This document shows positions 24,998 through 33,281 of a stretch of 64,000 nucleotides of DNA, in pieces. Both the position numbers and the translations under genes were made by a program. Origin of the DNA: an uncultured bacterium (GTDB taxonomy: Bacteria; Elusimicrobiota; Elusimicrobia; Elusimicrobiales; Elusimicrobiaceae); contig CASEWB010000009.1 in NCBI GenBank assembly GCA_949291545.1, positions 124,001-188,000 of the forward strand. The letters are read 5' to 3'. Within the stretch, counting starts at the first letter, position 1. Each line of letters starts with the position of its first letter. The notes under the pieces are model-generated. The model made no database searches. It was not told where the DNA came from and saw only the letters and a program-made list of their open reading frames with translations.

Positions 24998-26239
24998 TTA
25001 TTTGATAAAGCCTTTGGCTTTTAGTTCTTCTTCCACAGCGGCCATTGTGGGGGGGAGCACACAAACTTTCGGCAGTACTTGCATGGCGGAGTCGATGTCT
25101 TTTAAACCATTCCCGCCTACAATTAATACGACCGATTCGTCCCGTTCAATTTTCCCCTGCGCCACCAGCTTTTTAAGCGCCGCATAAGTAGCGGCCCCGG
25201 CCGGTTCGGCAAAGATGTTTGCTTTGCGTGCCAGTTCCGGGATTGCCTGCAGGATTTCTTCGTCCGTTACCGTGATGGCCATTCCGTTGGATTCTTGCAA
25301 AGCCTGTATAGCCAGCGCCGCATCGCGCGGGTAGTTGACTACAATACTGTCCGCCACGGTGTGCGCGGCCACGGATTTTACTTCCGTGTGGCTGTTGAAA
25401 GCTTGCGCAATGGCGGCACTGCCTTCGGCCTGGACGGCAATCATTTGCGGCATCCGTTCGATAATGCCTAGTTTGTTAAAGTCGGTAAATCCTTTCCACA
25501 ATCCGGCCAAAATGGTGCCGTCCCCTGCCGCCACAATGACTTTGTCCGGGGCTTCCCAATCCATTTGTTCACAAATTTCGAAGGCACAGGTTTTTTTGCC
25601 CTCGCGGGTGAACGGGTTGAACCCCGCCGCGCGGGAATACCAGCCGTACTTTTGCACGGATTGTTTGCACAGTTCAAAGGCTTCGTCATAGGAGCCGTCC
25701 ACACCAATTACTTCCGCCCCATATACCAGCAACTGCACCAGTTTGGGGTCCGGTACGGATTTGGGCGCAAAAATGACGGTTTTCATTGGCATACTGGCGG
25801 TTAGGCAGGCCAGCGAGTCGCTGGCGTTGCCGGTGGAAGCATCGGCGATAACTTCCTGTTCCAGCTCCAGCGCGCGCGCTACGGCCACGGCGCTTCCGCG
25901 GTCTTTGATGGATCCGGTGGGGTTGCGCCCTTCGTCCTTAATAAGCAGGTTGGAAATATGTAATTCTTTGGCCAGTTCTTTGCAGGGGTAAAGCGGCGTC
26001 CAGCCTACATGCACATGCGGCACTTTGTCGTGGTCGTTGATGGGCAACAGGTCCATATAGCGCCACATATCAAATTCGCGGTTGTCTTTCAGTTTGCCGA
26101 TGCTGAAGCGTTTGGAAATAAGTTTATAGTCGTAATTTACTTCCAAATTGCCGCCGCAGGCAGAACAAACGAAATTCGCCTCGCTGGTTTTATGTTCTTT
26201 GCCGCAGTTAATGCATTGCAGGTTGAGAATTTTTTTCAT
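24998..26239 (-). CDS. thrC: threonine synthase
   Basis: 413 residues. An N-terminal zinc ribbon (Cys9, Cys12, Cys25, Cys28) precedes a fold type II PLP domain. Lys112 in NPTGSIKDRGSA is the PLP lysine; STGNASDSLA binds the phosphate of the cofactor or substrate. ThrC converts O-phosphohomoserine to threonine. It follows an EamA-family exporter by 3 bp on the same strand, which suggests linked threonine or homoserine export. Zinc-ribbon threonine synthases are common in archaea and many bacteria. Confidence 0.93.
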   Translation of the reverse strand: MKKILNLQCINCGKEHKTSEANFVCSACGGNLEVNYDYKLISKRFSIGKLKDNREFDMWRYMDLLPINDHDKVPHVHVGWTPLYPCKELAKELHISNLLIKDEGRNPTGSIKDRGSAVAVARALELEQEVIADASTGNASDSLACLTASMPMKTVIFAPKSVPDPKLVQLLVYGAEVIGVDGSYDEAFELCKQSVQKYGWYSRAAGFNPFTREGKKTCAFEICEQMDWEAPDKVIVAAGDGTILAGLWKGFTDFNKLGIIERMPQMIAVQAEGSAAIAQAFNSHTEVKSVAAHTVADSIVVNYPRDAALAIQALQESNGMAITVTDEEILQAIPELARKANIFAEPAGAATYAALKKLVAQGKIERDESVVLIVGGNGLKDIDSAMQVLPKVCVLPPTMAAVEEELKAKGFIK

Positions 26240-26242
26240 ACG

Positions 26243-27145
26243 TTACTTGTTTTCCGGCTCCAATTTTTTTTGGATCATAATCAAGCTGATAAAAATAAGC
26301 AAAAGGCCGCCAATCTCGGCCGAAGTGGGCATACGCCCGAAAGCAATCATGTCGCTGGCCATGGCAACCACCGGCGTAAAATATGTAACAGAAGCCATAC
26401 GCGTAGCGCCCCAGCGTTTAATTAAAGCCACCATCAACAGGAAGGCCACCGCGGACGAAAAAACACCCGCACTGATAATAGAAAGGATCACTTTCGGCGT
26501 GAAAGCCGCCGCCGGCGGGATCGGTTCCACAATCAAAGAAACAATCAGCAAAACCACCGCGGAAAACAAATACTGGTGGAAGGTATTGGCTTCGTGGGTC
26601 ATGGCGTCGCTGTCTACCATAATTTTTTTAGTCAGCACATTGCCCAAGCTGTACGACCAAGCCATAATTAAGAAAGCAAAACAGCCATACAAGGCCAAGG
26701 GGCTGGCGTCCAATTTGGCGGCGGCGATCATGGGGCGCATAATAATCAAAAGGCCGATCATACCCACGGTCACGCCGGCGGCGCGGCGCCAAGTAAAGCG
26801 GTCTTCCCCTTTTAACAAAATGGCACCGGCAATAAAGGACCATATCGGCACCGTGCCGTTAAAAATACCGCCGATAGTCGGCGCCACAAAACGTTGCCCC
26901 CAAGAAATAGCGGCAAACGGCAGCAAAATAAGCAAAAGCCCAATCGTCCACGGGCGCCAAAGCTGTTTGACGGGACATTTTAAATTTTTCCGTTGGATTG
27001 CATACAAAACGATAAAGAAACATAACCCCGCTAGTACGCGGAAAAAAGTGCCCCAATACGGCGGCAGGCTTTCTACAATATTTTTGGACGCCAAAAAAGC
27101 CGTCCCCCAACAAAGTGCCAAACAAAATGCCAGTATATAGCTCAT
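26243..27145 (-). CDS. EamA-family (DMT superfamily) transporter
   Basis: 300 residues with ten hydrophobic helices in two repeated EamA halves (MSYILAFCLALCWGTAFLAS... and LYGCFAFLIMAWSYSLGNVL...). Each half has the usual 5-helix unit, and the helix with TRMASVTYFTPVVAM near the end is typical of RhtA-like exporters. It is probably a metabolite exporter. Being the first gene before thrC, threonine or homoserine is the best guess, from context only. AAGGAG lies upstream of the ATG. Confidence 0.85.
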   Translation of the reverse strand: MSYILAFCLALCWGTAFLASKNIVESLPPYWGTFFRVLAGLCFFIVLYAIQRKNLKCPVKQLWRPWTIGLLLILLPFAAISWGQRFVAPTIGGIFNGTVPIWSFIAGAILLKGEDRFTWRRAAGVTVGMIGLLIIMRPMIAAAKLDASPLALYGCFAFLIMAWSYSLGNVLTKKIMVDSDAMTHEANTFHQYLFSAVVLLIVSLIVEPIPPAAAFTPKVILSIISAGVFSSAVAFLLMVALIKRWGATRMASVTYFTPVVAMASDMIAFGRMPTSAEIGGLLLIFISLIMIQKKLEPENK

Positions 27146-27164
27146 ATATTTTCTCCTTTTGTAT

Positions 27165-27170
27165 ATTATA
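27165..27170 (-). promoter_or_regulatory. -10 element of the eamA-thrC operon
   Basis: The minus strand reads TATAAT 19 nt before the ATG, with AAAGGAG between. No good -35 was found. Confidence 0.4.
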
Positions 27171-27213
27171 GTAAATTCCCTCGGCTGTATTTTCGCCCGG
27201 CGGTGGGAAATCG

Positions 27214-27219
27214 TATAAT
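27214..27219 (+). promoter_or_regulatory. -10 element of the metal ABC transporter operon
   Basis: TATAAT, directly followed by ATAATA, lies 21 nt before the znuA-like ATG with AAAGGAAA between. A metal-responsive operator would be expected here but I see no clear palindrome. Confidence 0.4.
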
Positions 27220-27240
27220 ATAATAAAAAGGAAACCTGTT

Positions 27241-28140
27241 ATGAAGAAACATTTACCAGCCGTTTTATTTTTCTTAATTGCCGCCCTTTTGTGGTGGCTT
27301 TCCCTGGCGCCGCGCCGCCACCTGGCCCCGGTGGCTGAGGGCCAAAAACCGCAGATTGTTGCGTCCGGCTATGTGCCGTATACGCTGGCCAAACAGCTGG
27401 CGGGCGAATATGCCGATGTGTCTATGTTGCTTCCGGCCAATGCAGAGCCCCATTCGTTTGAGCCTACGCCGGGCGCGTTGGTAACCGTGAAAAACGCCGA
27501 TATTTTTATTTATGTATCTAACCGGATTGAACCGTGGGCCAAAGACGTGCTTTCCGCCGCCGGCCCGCAAACGCAGGTGGTGCAGGCGGCCCAATATACG
27601 GACGCGTCGGAAGACCCGCATATTTGGATGGATTTTAAAAATACCCGCAAAATCGCCCGGGCGATTGCTTCTGCCCTAGTGCAGAAAGATCCTGCCCACC
27701 GCGAAATATACGGCGCTAATTTGCAGGCTTTTGAAAAAGAACTGCAAGAATTAGACGAAGCCTACCAACAGGGGCTTGCTTCGTGCCAAAGCCGCGAGGT
27801 GGTGCATATTGGGCATTTGGCGTTTGGCAATTTAACCAAAAACTACAATTTGTCGTTATCTGCTTTGGCGGGGTCTTCCCACGATGGGGAAAACTCCGTC
27901 CGCCAATTGGCGGAACTAATTAAATTTATCCGCAAAAACCATATACGCGCCATTTTTACCGAGGAAACCCTTTCCCCGCGTTTGAGCGCCGCCGTGGCCG
28001 AGGAAACCGGCGCGCAGGTGTTGCCGCTCTACACGGTGGAACACGTCAGCAAGCAGGATTTCGACGAAGGCGTAACGTATGGGGAATTGATGCGGCGCAA
28101 TTTGGAAAGTTTGCAAAGGGGGCTTGGATGCCAAGCGTAA
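27241..28140 (+). CDS. metal (Zn/Mn) ABC transporter substrate-binding protein, ZnuA-like
   Basis: 299 residues. An N-terminal hydrophobic segment serves as signal or anchor. Metal ligands of cluster 9 binding proteins are present: His in AEPHSFEPTPGAL, His in EDPHIWMDFKN, His in VHIGHLAFGNL, and Asp/Glu near the C-terminus (IFTEETLSPRLSAAVAEETG). The long His-rich loop of many ZnuA proteins is absent. It captures zinc or manganese in the periplasm for the following ABC permease. It overlaps the ATPase gene by 13 bp. Confidence 0.9.
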   Translation: MKKHLPAVLFFLIAALLWWLSLAPRRHLAPVAEGQKPQIVASGYVPYTLAKQLAGEYADVSMLLPANAEPHSFEPTPGALVTVKNADIFIYVSNRIEPWAKDVLSAAGPQTQVVQAAQYTDASEDPHIWMDFKNTRKIARAIASALVQKDPAHREIYGANLQAFEKELQELDEAYQQGLASCQSREVVHIGHLAFGNLTKNYNLSLSALAGSSHDGENSVRQLAELIKFIRKNHIRAIFTEETLSPRLSAAVAEETGAQVLPLYTVEHVSKQDFDEGVTYGELMRRNLESLQRGLGCQA

Positions 28141-28916
28141 TAGAAGCGCAAGACCTGCACTTTGCTTATGTGCGTGTGCCGGTGTTGGAACGAATTTCGT
28201 TTGCGGTCAACGCGGGCGATTATGTGGGCATTATCGGCCCCAACGGCGGTGGAAAAACCACCCTTTTAAAACTGCTTTTAGGGCTGGAAAAAGGCAAAGG
28301 GAAAATTCAATTGTTTGGTTGTCCGCTGAGCGATTTTAAAGATTGGCACAAAATCGGTTATTTGGCGCAGAAGAGCCCCGTGTCGCAAAGCCGGTTCCCG
28401 GTATCGGCCGAAGAAGTGGTGCTGATGGGCCTTTCGAACCGCCACGGAAGCGGGGTTGCGGTAAGTGAACTCAAACAAGTGCACGAAGCCATGCAAAAAA
28501 CCCGCACGCGCGAATACGCGGGGCGGATTTTCCACGATTTATCTATCGGGCAGCAGCAGCGCGTTTTGCTGGCGCGGGCGCTGGTGAGCCGGCCGGAACT
28601 GCTGATTTTGGACGAACCTTCCACCGCGCTGGACCCGGAATCGCGCGAAATGTTTTTTAATTTATTGGGCGATTTAAACGCCAAACAGGGTGTGACGATT
28701 TTGCTCATCACGCACGACACGGGCGAAGTGGGCAAATATATTTCCAAATTTATGTACATCGATAAAACGCTGGTGTTCTATGGTACGAAAGAGGAATTTT
28801 GCCATTCAGCCGCCGTGGCCGAAAAACTGGGCGCGTTTGCCCAGCATACCATAGACCATTTGCACAACCACGGGCATTGCCCGCTGGGCTGTTCGTGCGG
28901 GGAGGGCCACAAATGA
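28128..28916 (+). CDS. metal ABC transporter ATP-binding protein, ZnuC-like
   Basis: 262 residues. Walker A GPNGGGKTT, signature LSIGQQQRVLLARAL, Walker B LLILDEPSTALD and the switch His in LLITHDT are all present. The C-terminus is unusual: HTIDHLHNHGHCPLGCSCGE, with five His and three Cys in a short tail, looks like a metal-binding sensor or buffer. It powers the importer made with the flanking genes. It starts inside the end of the binding-protein gene and its stop overlaps the permease ATG (ATGA). Confidence 0.93.
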   Translation: MPSVIEAQDLHFAYVRVPVLERISFAVNAGDYVGIIGPNGGGKTTLLKLLLGLEKGKGKIQLFGCPLSDFKDWHKIGYLAQKSPVSQSRFPVSAEEVVLMGLSNRHGSGVAVSELKQVHEAMQKTRTREYAGRIFHDLSIGQQQRVLLARALVSRPELLILDEPSTALDPESREMFFNLLGDLNAKQGVTILLITHDTGEVGKYISKFMYIDKTLVFYGTKEEFCHSAAVAEKLGAFAQHTIDHLHNHGHCPLGCSCGEGHK

Positions 28917-29734
28917 TTGCGGAATTTTTAAGCTATGGTTTTGTACAGCGCGGGCTGGCAGCGGGGTCTTTGGTGGCGGCTTCGTGTGCGCTACTCGGCG
29001 TATTTTTGGTGCTTAAACGCTTGTCACTCATCGGCGATGGAATGAGCCATGTGTGTTTGACGGGCGTGGCGGCGGCGCTTTTGCTGTCGGCCAATCCGGT
29101 GTATGTGTCGGTGCCGGTGGTGGCGGCGGCGTCTTTGGGGATTATGAAAATCACCCAAAAATTTAAAATTTACGGGGACGCTGCTATCGGTATCGTTAGT
29201 GCGGCGGGGCTGTCTGTCGGGCTTCTCATTACCGCGCTGGCGGGTGGGTTTAATACCGATTTATTGGGCTATTTGTTTGGCAGTATTTTGACCGTCTCCA
29301 AAGACGAAGCCGTATTATGCGGCCTTTTGTTGGCGGCGGTTTTGGCCGGGCTGTTCTTTTTTTACCGGGATTTGACTTCCGCCTGTTTCGACGAGCCCTT
29401 CGCCCGTACCCGCGGCATAGCCGTACAGGCGGTAAATACTGCCCTGGTGATTATTACTTCCGTAGCGGTGGTATTGGCGTTTAAAGTGGTGGGGATTTTC
29501 CTTATTTCCGCTTTGCTCATTATACCGCCCGTATCGGCACTGCTTATTTCCCGCACATTCAAGCAGGTGCTGTGGCTGGCGGCGTGCTTTGGGGTGGCCA
29601 GCGTATGGGTGGGGGTGTATTTGTCGTTCGTGTTTAACATTCCGTCCGGCGCTACGATTATTTTGGTCAATTTGTGCGTGTTGGCTTTATCCTACGGTTG
29701 GAGCAAAATGGGGGGGCTCAAAAATGCCCGCTAG
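28913..29734 (+). CDS. metal ABC transporter permease, ZnuB-like
   Basis: 273 residues from the ATG at 28913, which overlaps the ATPase stop; the frame is open further upstream but without a start signal. Eight or nine hydrophobic helices with the ABC-3 family pattern (LVAASCALLGVFLVLKRLSLIGDGMSHVCLTGVA; the conserved acidic/His residues line the pathway). It forms the inner-membrane channel for zinc or manganese. Its end overlaps nth by 11 bp. Confidence 0.92.
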   Translation: MIAEFLSYGFVQRGLAAGSLVAASCALLGVFLVLKRLSLIGDGMSHVCLTGVAAALLLSANPVYVSVPVVAAASLGIMKITQKFKIYGDAAIGIVSAAGLSVGLLITALAGGFNTDLLGYLFGSILTVSKDEAVLCGLLLAAVLAGLFFFYRDLTSACFDEPFARTRGIAVQAVNTALVIITSVAVVLAFKVVGIFLISALLIIPPVSALLISRTFKQVLWLAACFGVASVWVGVYLSFVFNIPSGATIILVNLCVLALSYGWSKMGGLKNAR

Positions 29735-30371
29735 AAAAACCGATGTGCCGGCCCTGTTAAAAGCACTGAAAAAATTATATCCCGCCCATATTATCCCGCT
29801 GCACCACCAAAACGCGTGGGAACTGCTGTGCGCGGTGATTTTGTCGGCCCAGTGTACCGACGAACGCGTCAACCAAATTACGCCCGCGCTGTTTGCGGCC
29901 TATTCTACCCCGCAGGCTATGGCAAAGGCCGATATTAAAGACGTGGAAAAGCTGATTCACTCCGCTGGTTTTTACCACAGCAAAGCCTTGTCGTTAATTG
30001 AAAGTTCCAAACGCATCAGCGAAGTATACGGCGGCCAAGTGCCGCAAAATATGAAAGATTTGCTTACCCTGCGCGGTGTGGCGCGCAAAACCGCCAACGT
30101 GATGCTGGGGGATTATTTTAAAAAGCCCGAAGGTATTGTGGTGGATACGCACATCAAGCGGCTTTCTTTCCGTTTGGGGCTCACCAAACAGACGGACCCC
30201 GTAAAAGTGGAACAGGATTTAATGAAATTAATCCCCTATAAATACTGGGGGTGGTTTGGCATTGCGCTTATTTTGCACGGCAGGCAGGTGTGCAACGCCC
30301 GCAAGCCGGCGTGCAGCCGCTGCAGTTTGGCCAAGATATGCCCCCGAAACGGTGTGAAAATTTCCGAATGA
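29724..30371 (+). CDS. nth: endonuclease III
   Basis: 215 residues. The helix-hairpin-helix reads LLTLRGVARKTANVML, with catalytic Lys122, then Asp141 in VVDTHIKRLS. The [4Fe-4S] cluster Cys are 190, 197, 200 and 206 (C-x6-C-x2-C-x5-C). It removes oxidised pyrimidines from DNA and cleaves the abasic site. The ATG at 29724 lies inside the permease gene, so the repair enzyme is translationally tied to the metal importer operon. The usual GVGRKTA reads GVARKTA here, a mild change next to the catalytic Lys. Confidence 0.95.
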   Translation: MPARKTDVPALLKALKKLYPAHIIPLHHQNAWELLCAVILSAQCTDERVNQITPALFAAYSTPQAMAKADIKDVEKLIHSAGFYHSKALSLIESSKRISEVYGGQVPQNMKDLLTLRGVARKTANVMLGDYFKKPEGIVVDTHIKRLSFRLGLTKQTDPVKVEQDLMKLIPYKYWGWFGIALILHGRQVCNARKPACSRCSLAKICPRNGVKISE

Positions 30372-30397
30372 AAAACCCCGCTTTTAGCGGGGTTTTT
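30371..30397. terminator. bidirectional terminator between nth and the GT8-like gene
   Basis: A CCCCGCT/AGCGGGG stem with a TTT loop is flanked by A5 and T5. Confidence 0.83.
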
Positions 30398-30404
30398 AAT
30401 AGCC

Positions 30405-31349
30405 TTAATATCGTAAACGCAGCCCGGCACGCAGCAGATAGGTCATAAATTTAAGCGGGTGCTGGGTGGGGTTGGGCGCCACTTGGAACAACGGATATTT
30501 TAATAATCCCAACTTCTTAAAAGCGGGAAAATTATTTTGGCAGGGGAGGCCTGTTTCTTTTACCCATTCCCGGTACATTTGGTACCACTCGTCAAAATAA
30601 TAGTATTTCCAAAATTTGCGGTGTCCTACTGCGTGCACGATGGCGGCTTTGCGCAGGGCCGGGGCGCAGCGGCGGGCCTCGCAGTTGTACTTTTCGTCCA
30701 AGGGGTCGATAGTCAGTTTAAAATGCTCGCACATCAGCAGTAAAATGCCTTGGTCCGGATAGTACAAAGAGGGGCTGATTTCTTCGGTTTTTTGGTAGCA
30801 CCAGTCGGATAATTGGTCCATTTTCCCCGGCAATTTGTTTCCGGCGGCCATAATGCCGGCGTTGTAGTGCGGCGCGTTCATTTTATAACCGGGGATATCC
30901 TGCGTAAAGTTTACGCGCACGCGTTCGTCGTAATACTCGCGGCGGAAACCAATACCGTGCGGAATTTGCGCAAGCATACCGGATATATCGCCTTGCACTA
31001 AAATATCGGCATCCAGCCACAGCACATATTCATATTGTTTTAAGAAACGGAAACATTCGTATCGCACAAAAGTCATTTCGCCGTAGTCGCGCAGAATGTG
31101 TGGGCGCATTCCCTCCATATGGGGGAAGTGATATTCTACAAACCGGCACGGAACAATCCGGTTTAAGGCTTGCCGATGGGTTTGGTCCATATTTTGGTAA
31201 TACACAATTACATCGGCTCTTTTTAGCAAATCAGCATTATGGCGTTTAAGCCCTTTTAGGGCCACGGCCAATGCAAACGACAAATTGCTCGTTGCGCCTA
31301 GAATGATAGCCGTATTTTTAGGTAAAGAAAGGGAAAGGGAGGATTTCAT
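30405..31349 (-). CDS. GT8-like glycosyltransferase
   Basis: 314 residues. The metal-binding DxD motif is in EYVLWLDADILVQGD. It is followed by the family's NAGIMAAG and PDQGILLLMCEHF segments and a late His in IVHAVGHRKFW. These match family 8 type retaining glycosyltransferases that add a sugar from a nucleotide donor to lipopolysaccharide or another glycan. There is no signal peptide. It stands alone. The ATG lies 8 nt after an extended -10 (TGCTACAAT) and has no ribosome binding site. The acceptor is unknown. Confidence 0.8.
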   Translation of the reverse strand: MKSSLSLSLPKNTAIILGATSNLSFALAVALKGLKRHNADLLKRADVIVYYQNMDQTHRQALNRIVPCRFVEYHFPHMEGMRPHILRDYGEMTFVRYECFRFLKQYEYVLWLDADILVQGDISGMLAQIPHGIGFRREYYDERVRVNFTQDIPGYKMNAPHYNAGIMAAGNKLPGKMDQLSDWCYQKTEEISPSLYYPDQGILLLMCEHFKLTIDPLDEKYNCEARRCAPALRKAAIVHAVGHRKFWKYYYFDEWYQMYREWVKETGLPCQNNFPAFKKLGLLKYPLFQVAPNPTQHPLKFMTYLLRAGLRLRY

Positions 31350-31366
31350 ATAGGTTCATTGTAGCA
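31350..31366 (-). promoter_or_regulatory. extended -10 placing transcription start at the GT8-like ATG
   Basis: The minus strand reads TGCTACAAT, then GAACCTAT, then the ATG at 31349. There is no Shine-Dalgarno. The element overlaps the left copy of the 30-bp repeat. Confidence 0.45.
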
Positions 31367-31391
31367 CAAAGACGCCCCGCTTGCGCGGGGC
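31362..31391. repeat. left copy of a 30-bp direct repeat with hairpin
   Basis: Identical to 32062-32091 except at one base (31371 G versus A), exactly 700 bp apart. It contains a GCCCCGC/GCGGGGC stem with a TTGC loop. On the plus strand the T-run behind this copy is interrupted (ACTTTTAATTTTTT), so it looks like a decayed terminator with no gene before it. Confidence 0.75.
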
Positions 31392-31465
31392 ACTTTTAAT
31401 TTTTTAGTAAAGGAGAAAATAGCAAAAGGCAAAGTGCTTTTATAAGATATTGACTCGTTTTTTTT

Positions 31466-31481
31466 TTGATAAATTTTGCCT
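31466..31481 (+). promoter_or_regulatory. extended -10 placing transcription start at the pilin ATG
   Basis: TGATAAATT ends 6 nt before the ATG at 31482 and no Shine-Dalgarno is present. TTGACT at 31450 is too close to be its -35. Confidence 0.35.
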
Positions 31482-32054
31482 ATGAACAAAATTTATCAAA
31501 AAACCTTCCCTGCGGGGAAAAACGCCGGATTTACGCTATTAGAGCTGTTAGTGGTAGTCCTGATTATTGCTATCCTAGCGGCGATTGCTTTACCTCAATA
31601 TGAAAAAGCCGTAATGAAAGCCCGTGTGGCAAAGTTGCTTCCGTGGTTTGCGTCTATGAAACGTGGCCGTGACCTTTATATTACCAACGGTGGGAGCAAT
31701 ATCTGCTTGGATTTAGGCGCATTTGCCGATATGGCTGGAATAAATTATATGTCCTATGAAATGCTGGAAACCAACCGACAGTTATATTGTGATTCTCGAG
31801 TAAAACTGAGTTCGGAACTGACACTGCGTTCTGTAAATGGGGGAATGTATCACGAGAATCCTTTTACAGGGAAATATGGCTTTTATTTGATGATGGTTTT
31901 AGCCCCGAGTACGGCTTCCAGTATGGGGGAAAAAGAGGGAACAATGTTATGTATTTATTATACAGACCAAGGGGAGCGTTATTGCAAGGCGCTGTCCAAC
32001 GGTGGTGAGAAAAAAGCAAAGTGCCCAATGCACCAATGTTATGTGATGCGTTAA
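31482..32054 (+). CDS. type IV pilin-like protein
   Basis: 190 residues from the ATG at 31482. Leader MNKIYQKTFPAGKNAG is followed by FTLLELLVVVLIIAILAAIA: prepilin peptidase site Gly/Phe, Glu at position 5 of the mature protein, and the long hydrophobic N-terminal helix. The mature domain has several Cys (SNICLDL, LYCDSR, LCIYYT, RYCKAL, AKCPMHQC) that could form disulfides. It is a subunit or minor component of a type IV pilus or related fibre. It is more A+T-rich than its neighbours and bracketed by a 30-bp direct repeat; no pilus assembly genes are nearby. Confidence 0.88.
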   Translation: MNKIYQKTFPAGKNAGFTLLELLVVVLIIAILAAIALPQYEKAVMKARVAKLLPWFASMKRGRDLYITNGGSNICLDLGAFADMAGINYMSYEMLETNRQLYCDSRVKLSSELTLRSVNGGMYHENPFTGKYGFYLMMVLAPSTASSMGEKEGTMLCIYYTDQGERYCKALSNGGEKKAKCPMHQCYVMR

Positions 32055-32061
32055 ATTTAAA

Positions 32062-32091
32062 TAGCACAAAAACGCCCCGCTTGCGCGGGGC
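32062..32091. repeat. right copy of the 30-bp direct repeat
   Basis: Matches 31362-31391 at 29 of 30 positions. It begins 8 bp after the pilin stop and forms the stem of the pilin terminator. Confidence 0.8.
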
Positions 32092-32099
32092 GTTTTTTT
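32068..32099. terminator. bidirectional terminator of the pilin gene and oadB
   Basis: An ACGCCCCGC/GCGGGGCGT stem with a TTGC loop is flanked by A-run and T7. The oadB stop is 13 bp further on the opposite strand. Confidence 0.83.
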
Positions 32100-32111
32100 A
32101 AGCGGCGTAAA

Positions 32112-33269
32112 TTATTTGCCCAAGAGCGACAACAACACCCCCGCCGCCACCGCACTGCCGATAACGCCCGCCACATTCGGGCCCATCGCGTGCATCAAGA
32201 GGTAGTTGTTTTTGTCGTATTCCAAACCCACTTTGTTGGAAACGCGCGCGGACATCGGCACCGCCGATACGCCCGCGGAACCAATAAGCGGGTTGATTTT
32301 TGTTTTGCTGAAGCAGTTCATCAGTTTAGCCAGCAACACGCCCGAAGCCGTGGCAATGGAGAAGGCGATAATGCCCAACACCAAAATGCCCAGCGTTTCG
32401 GTTTTTAAGAACTGGCTGGCCTGCAGCTTGGAGCCGACCGACAACCCCAGCAAAATGGTGGTAATGTTGCAGAAGTCATTTTGCAGGGTTTTGGACAAGC
32501 GTTCCGCCACGCCCGATTCTTTAATCAGGTTGCCAAACGTCAGCGCGCCGATTAAGGGCGCGGCGTCCGGCAAGAGGAACGCACACAAAAGCAACAGCAC
32601 CAGCGGGAATAAAATCTTCTCGCGTTTGGAAACAGGGCGCAGCTGCGTCATTTTGATTTTGCGTTCCGCGTCGGTGGTCAACAGCTTCATGATGGGCGGC
32701 TGGATAATCGGCACCAGCGCCATATAGGAGTAAGCCGCCACGGCAATCGCGCCCAAAAGCTGGGGCGCCAAGCGGGAGGTTAAAAAGATGGCTGTCGGGC
32801 CGTCCGCCCCACCGATAATGCCGATAGAGGCCGCTTCCTTAAGGCCAAACGCAAAGGGCTGTACGTCGCCAAAGTGCACATACGAAAGCCCAATGGCGCC
32901 AATGAGCGTGGCAAAAATGCCAAACTGCGCCGCCCCGCCCAAAAGGGCCATTTTCGGGTTGGCAATCAGCGGGCCGAAGTCCGTCATTGCGCCGACGGAC
33001 ATAAAGATAAACAGCGGGAACAGCCCCGTCTGGATACCGGCGTCGTACACAATGCGCAAGAAACCGCCCGTTTCGGCAATGCCCGCCAGCGGAATGTTGG
33101 AAAGCAACCCGCCAAAGGCGATTGGAATAAGAAGCAGCGGTTCGAACTGTTTTTTAATCCCCAGCCACAAGAGGAAACAGCAAACCACAATCATCACCAG
33201 TTGCTGCCAGGTGAGTGCGTAGAGCGATGTGGCGTGTGCAATTTTGGTAAGAGAAGTTAAAATATCCAT
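32112..33269 (-). CDS. oadB: sodium-pumping decarboxylase beta subunit (OadB type)
   Basis: 385 residues with about ten hydrophobic helices. Signature segments of the family: [19 protein letters not shown], the conserved Asp in [18 protein letters not shown], and the C-terminal [23 protein letters not shown]...[17 protein letters not shown]. This subunit decarboxylates the carboxybiotin and uses the energy to export Na+. It is the last gene of a four-gene operon with birA, oadG and oadA. Substrate of the complex (oxaloacetate or methylmalonyl-CoA) is set by the alpha subunit; oxaloacetate is favoured here. Confidence 0.95.
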   Translation of the reverse strand: MDILTSLTKIAHATSLYALTWQQLVMIVVCCFLLWLGIKKQFEPLLLIPIAFGGLLSNIPLAGIAETGGFLRIVYDAGIQTGLFPLFIFMSVGAMTDFGPLIANPKMALLGGAAQFGIFATLIGAIGLSYVHFGDVQPFAFGLKEAASIGIIGGADGPTAIFLTSRLAPQLLGAIAVAAYSYMALVPIIQPPIMKLLTTDAERKIKMTQLRPVSKREKILFPLVLLLLCAFLLPDAAPLIGALTFGNLIKESGVAERLSKTLQNDFCNITTILLGLSVGSKLQASQFLKTETLGILVLGIIAFSIATASGVLLAKLMNCFSKTKINPLIGSAGVSAVPMSARVSNKVGLEYDKNNYLLMHAMGPNVAGVIGSAVAAGVLLSLLGK

Positions 33270-33281
33270 ACGTTGCCTCTC

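Noticed and set aside
31372..31398. Left hairpin as a terminator of a real plus-strand gene
   Set aside because: No plus-strand gene precedes it; nth ends a kilobase earlier with its own terminator.
31450..31455. TTGACT as -35 for the pilin gene
   Set aside because: The best -10 is only 14 bp away, too short for a standard spacer.
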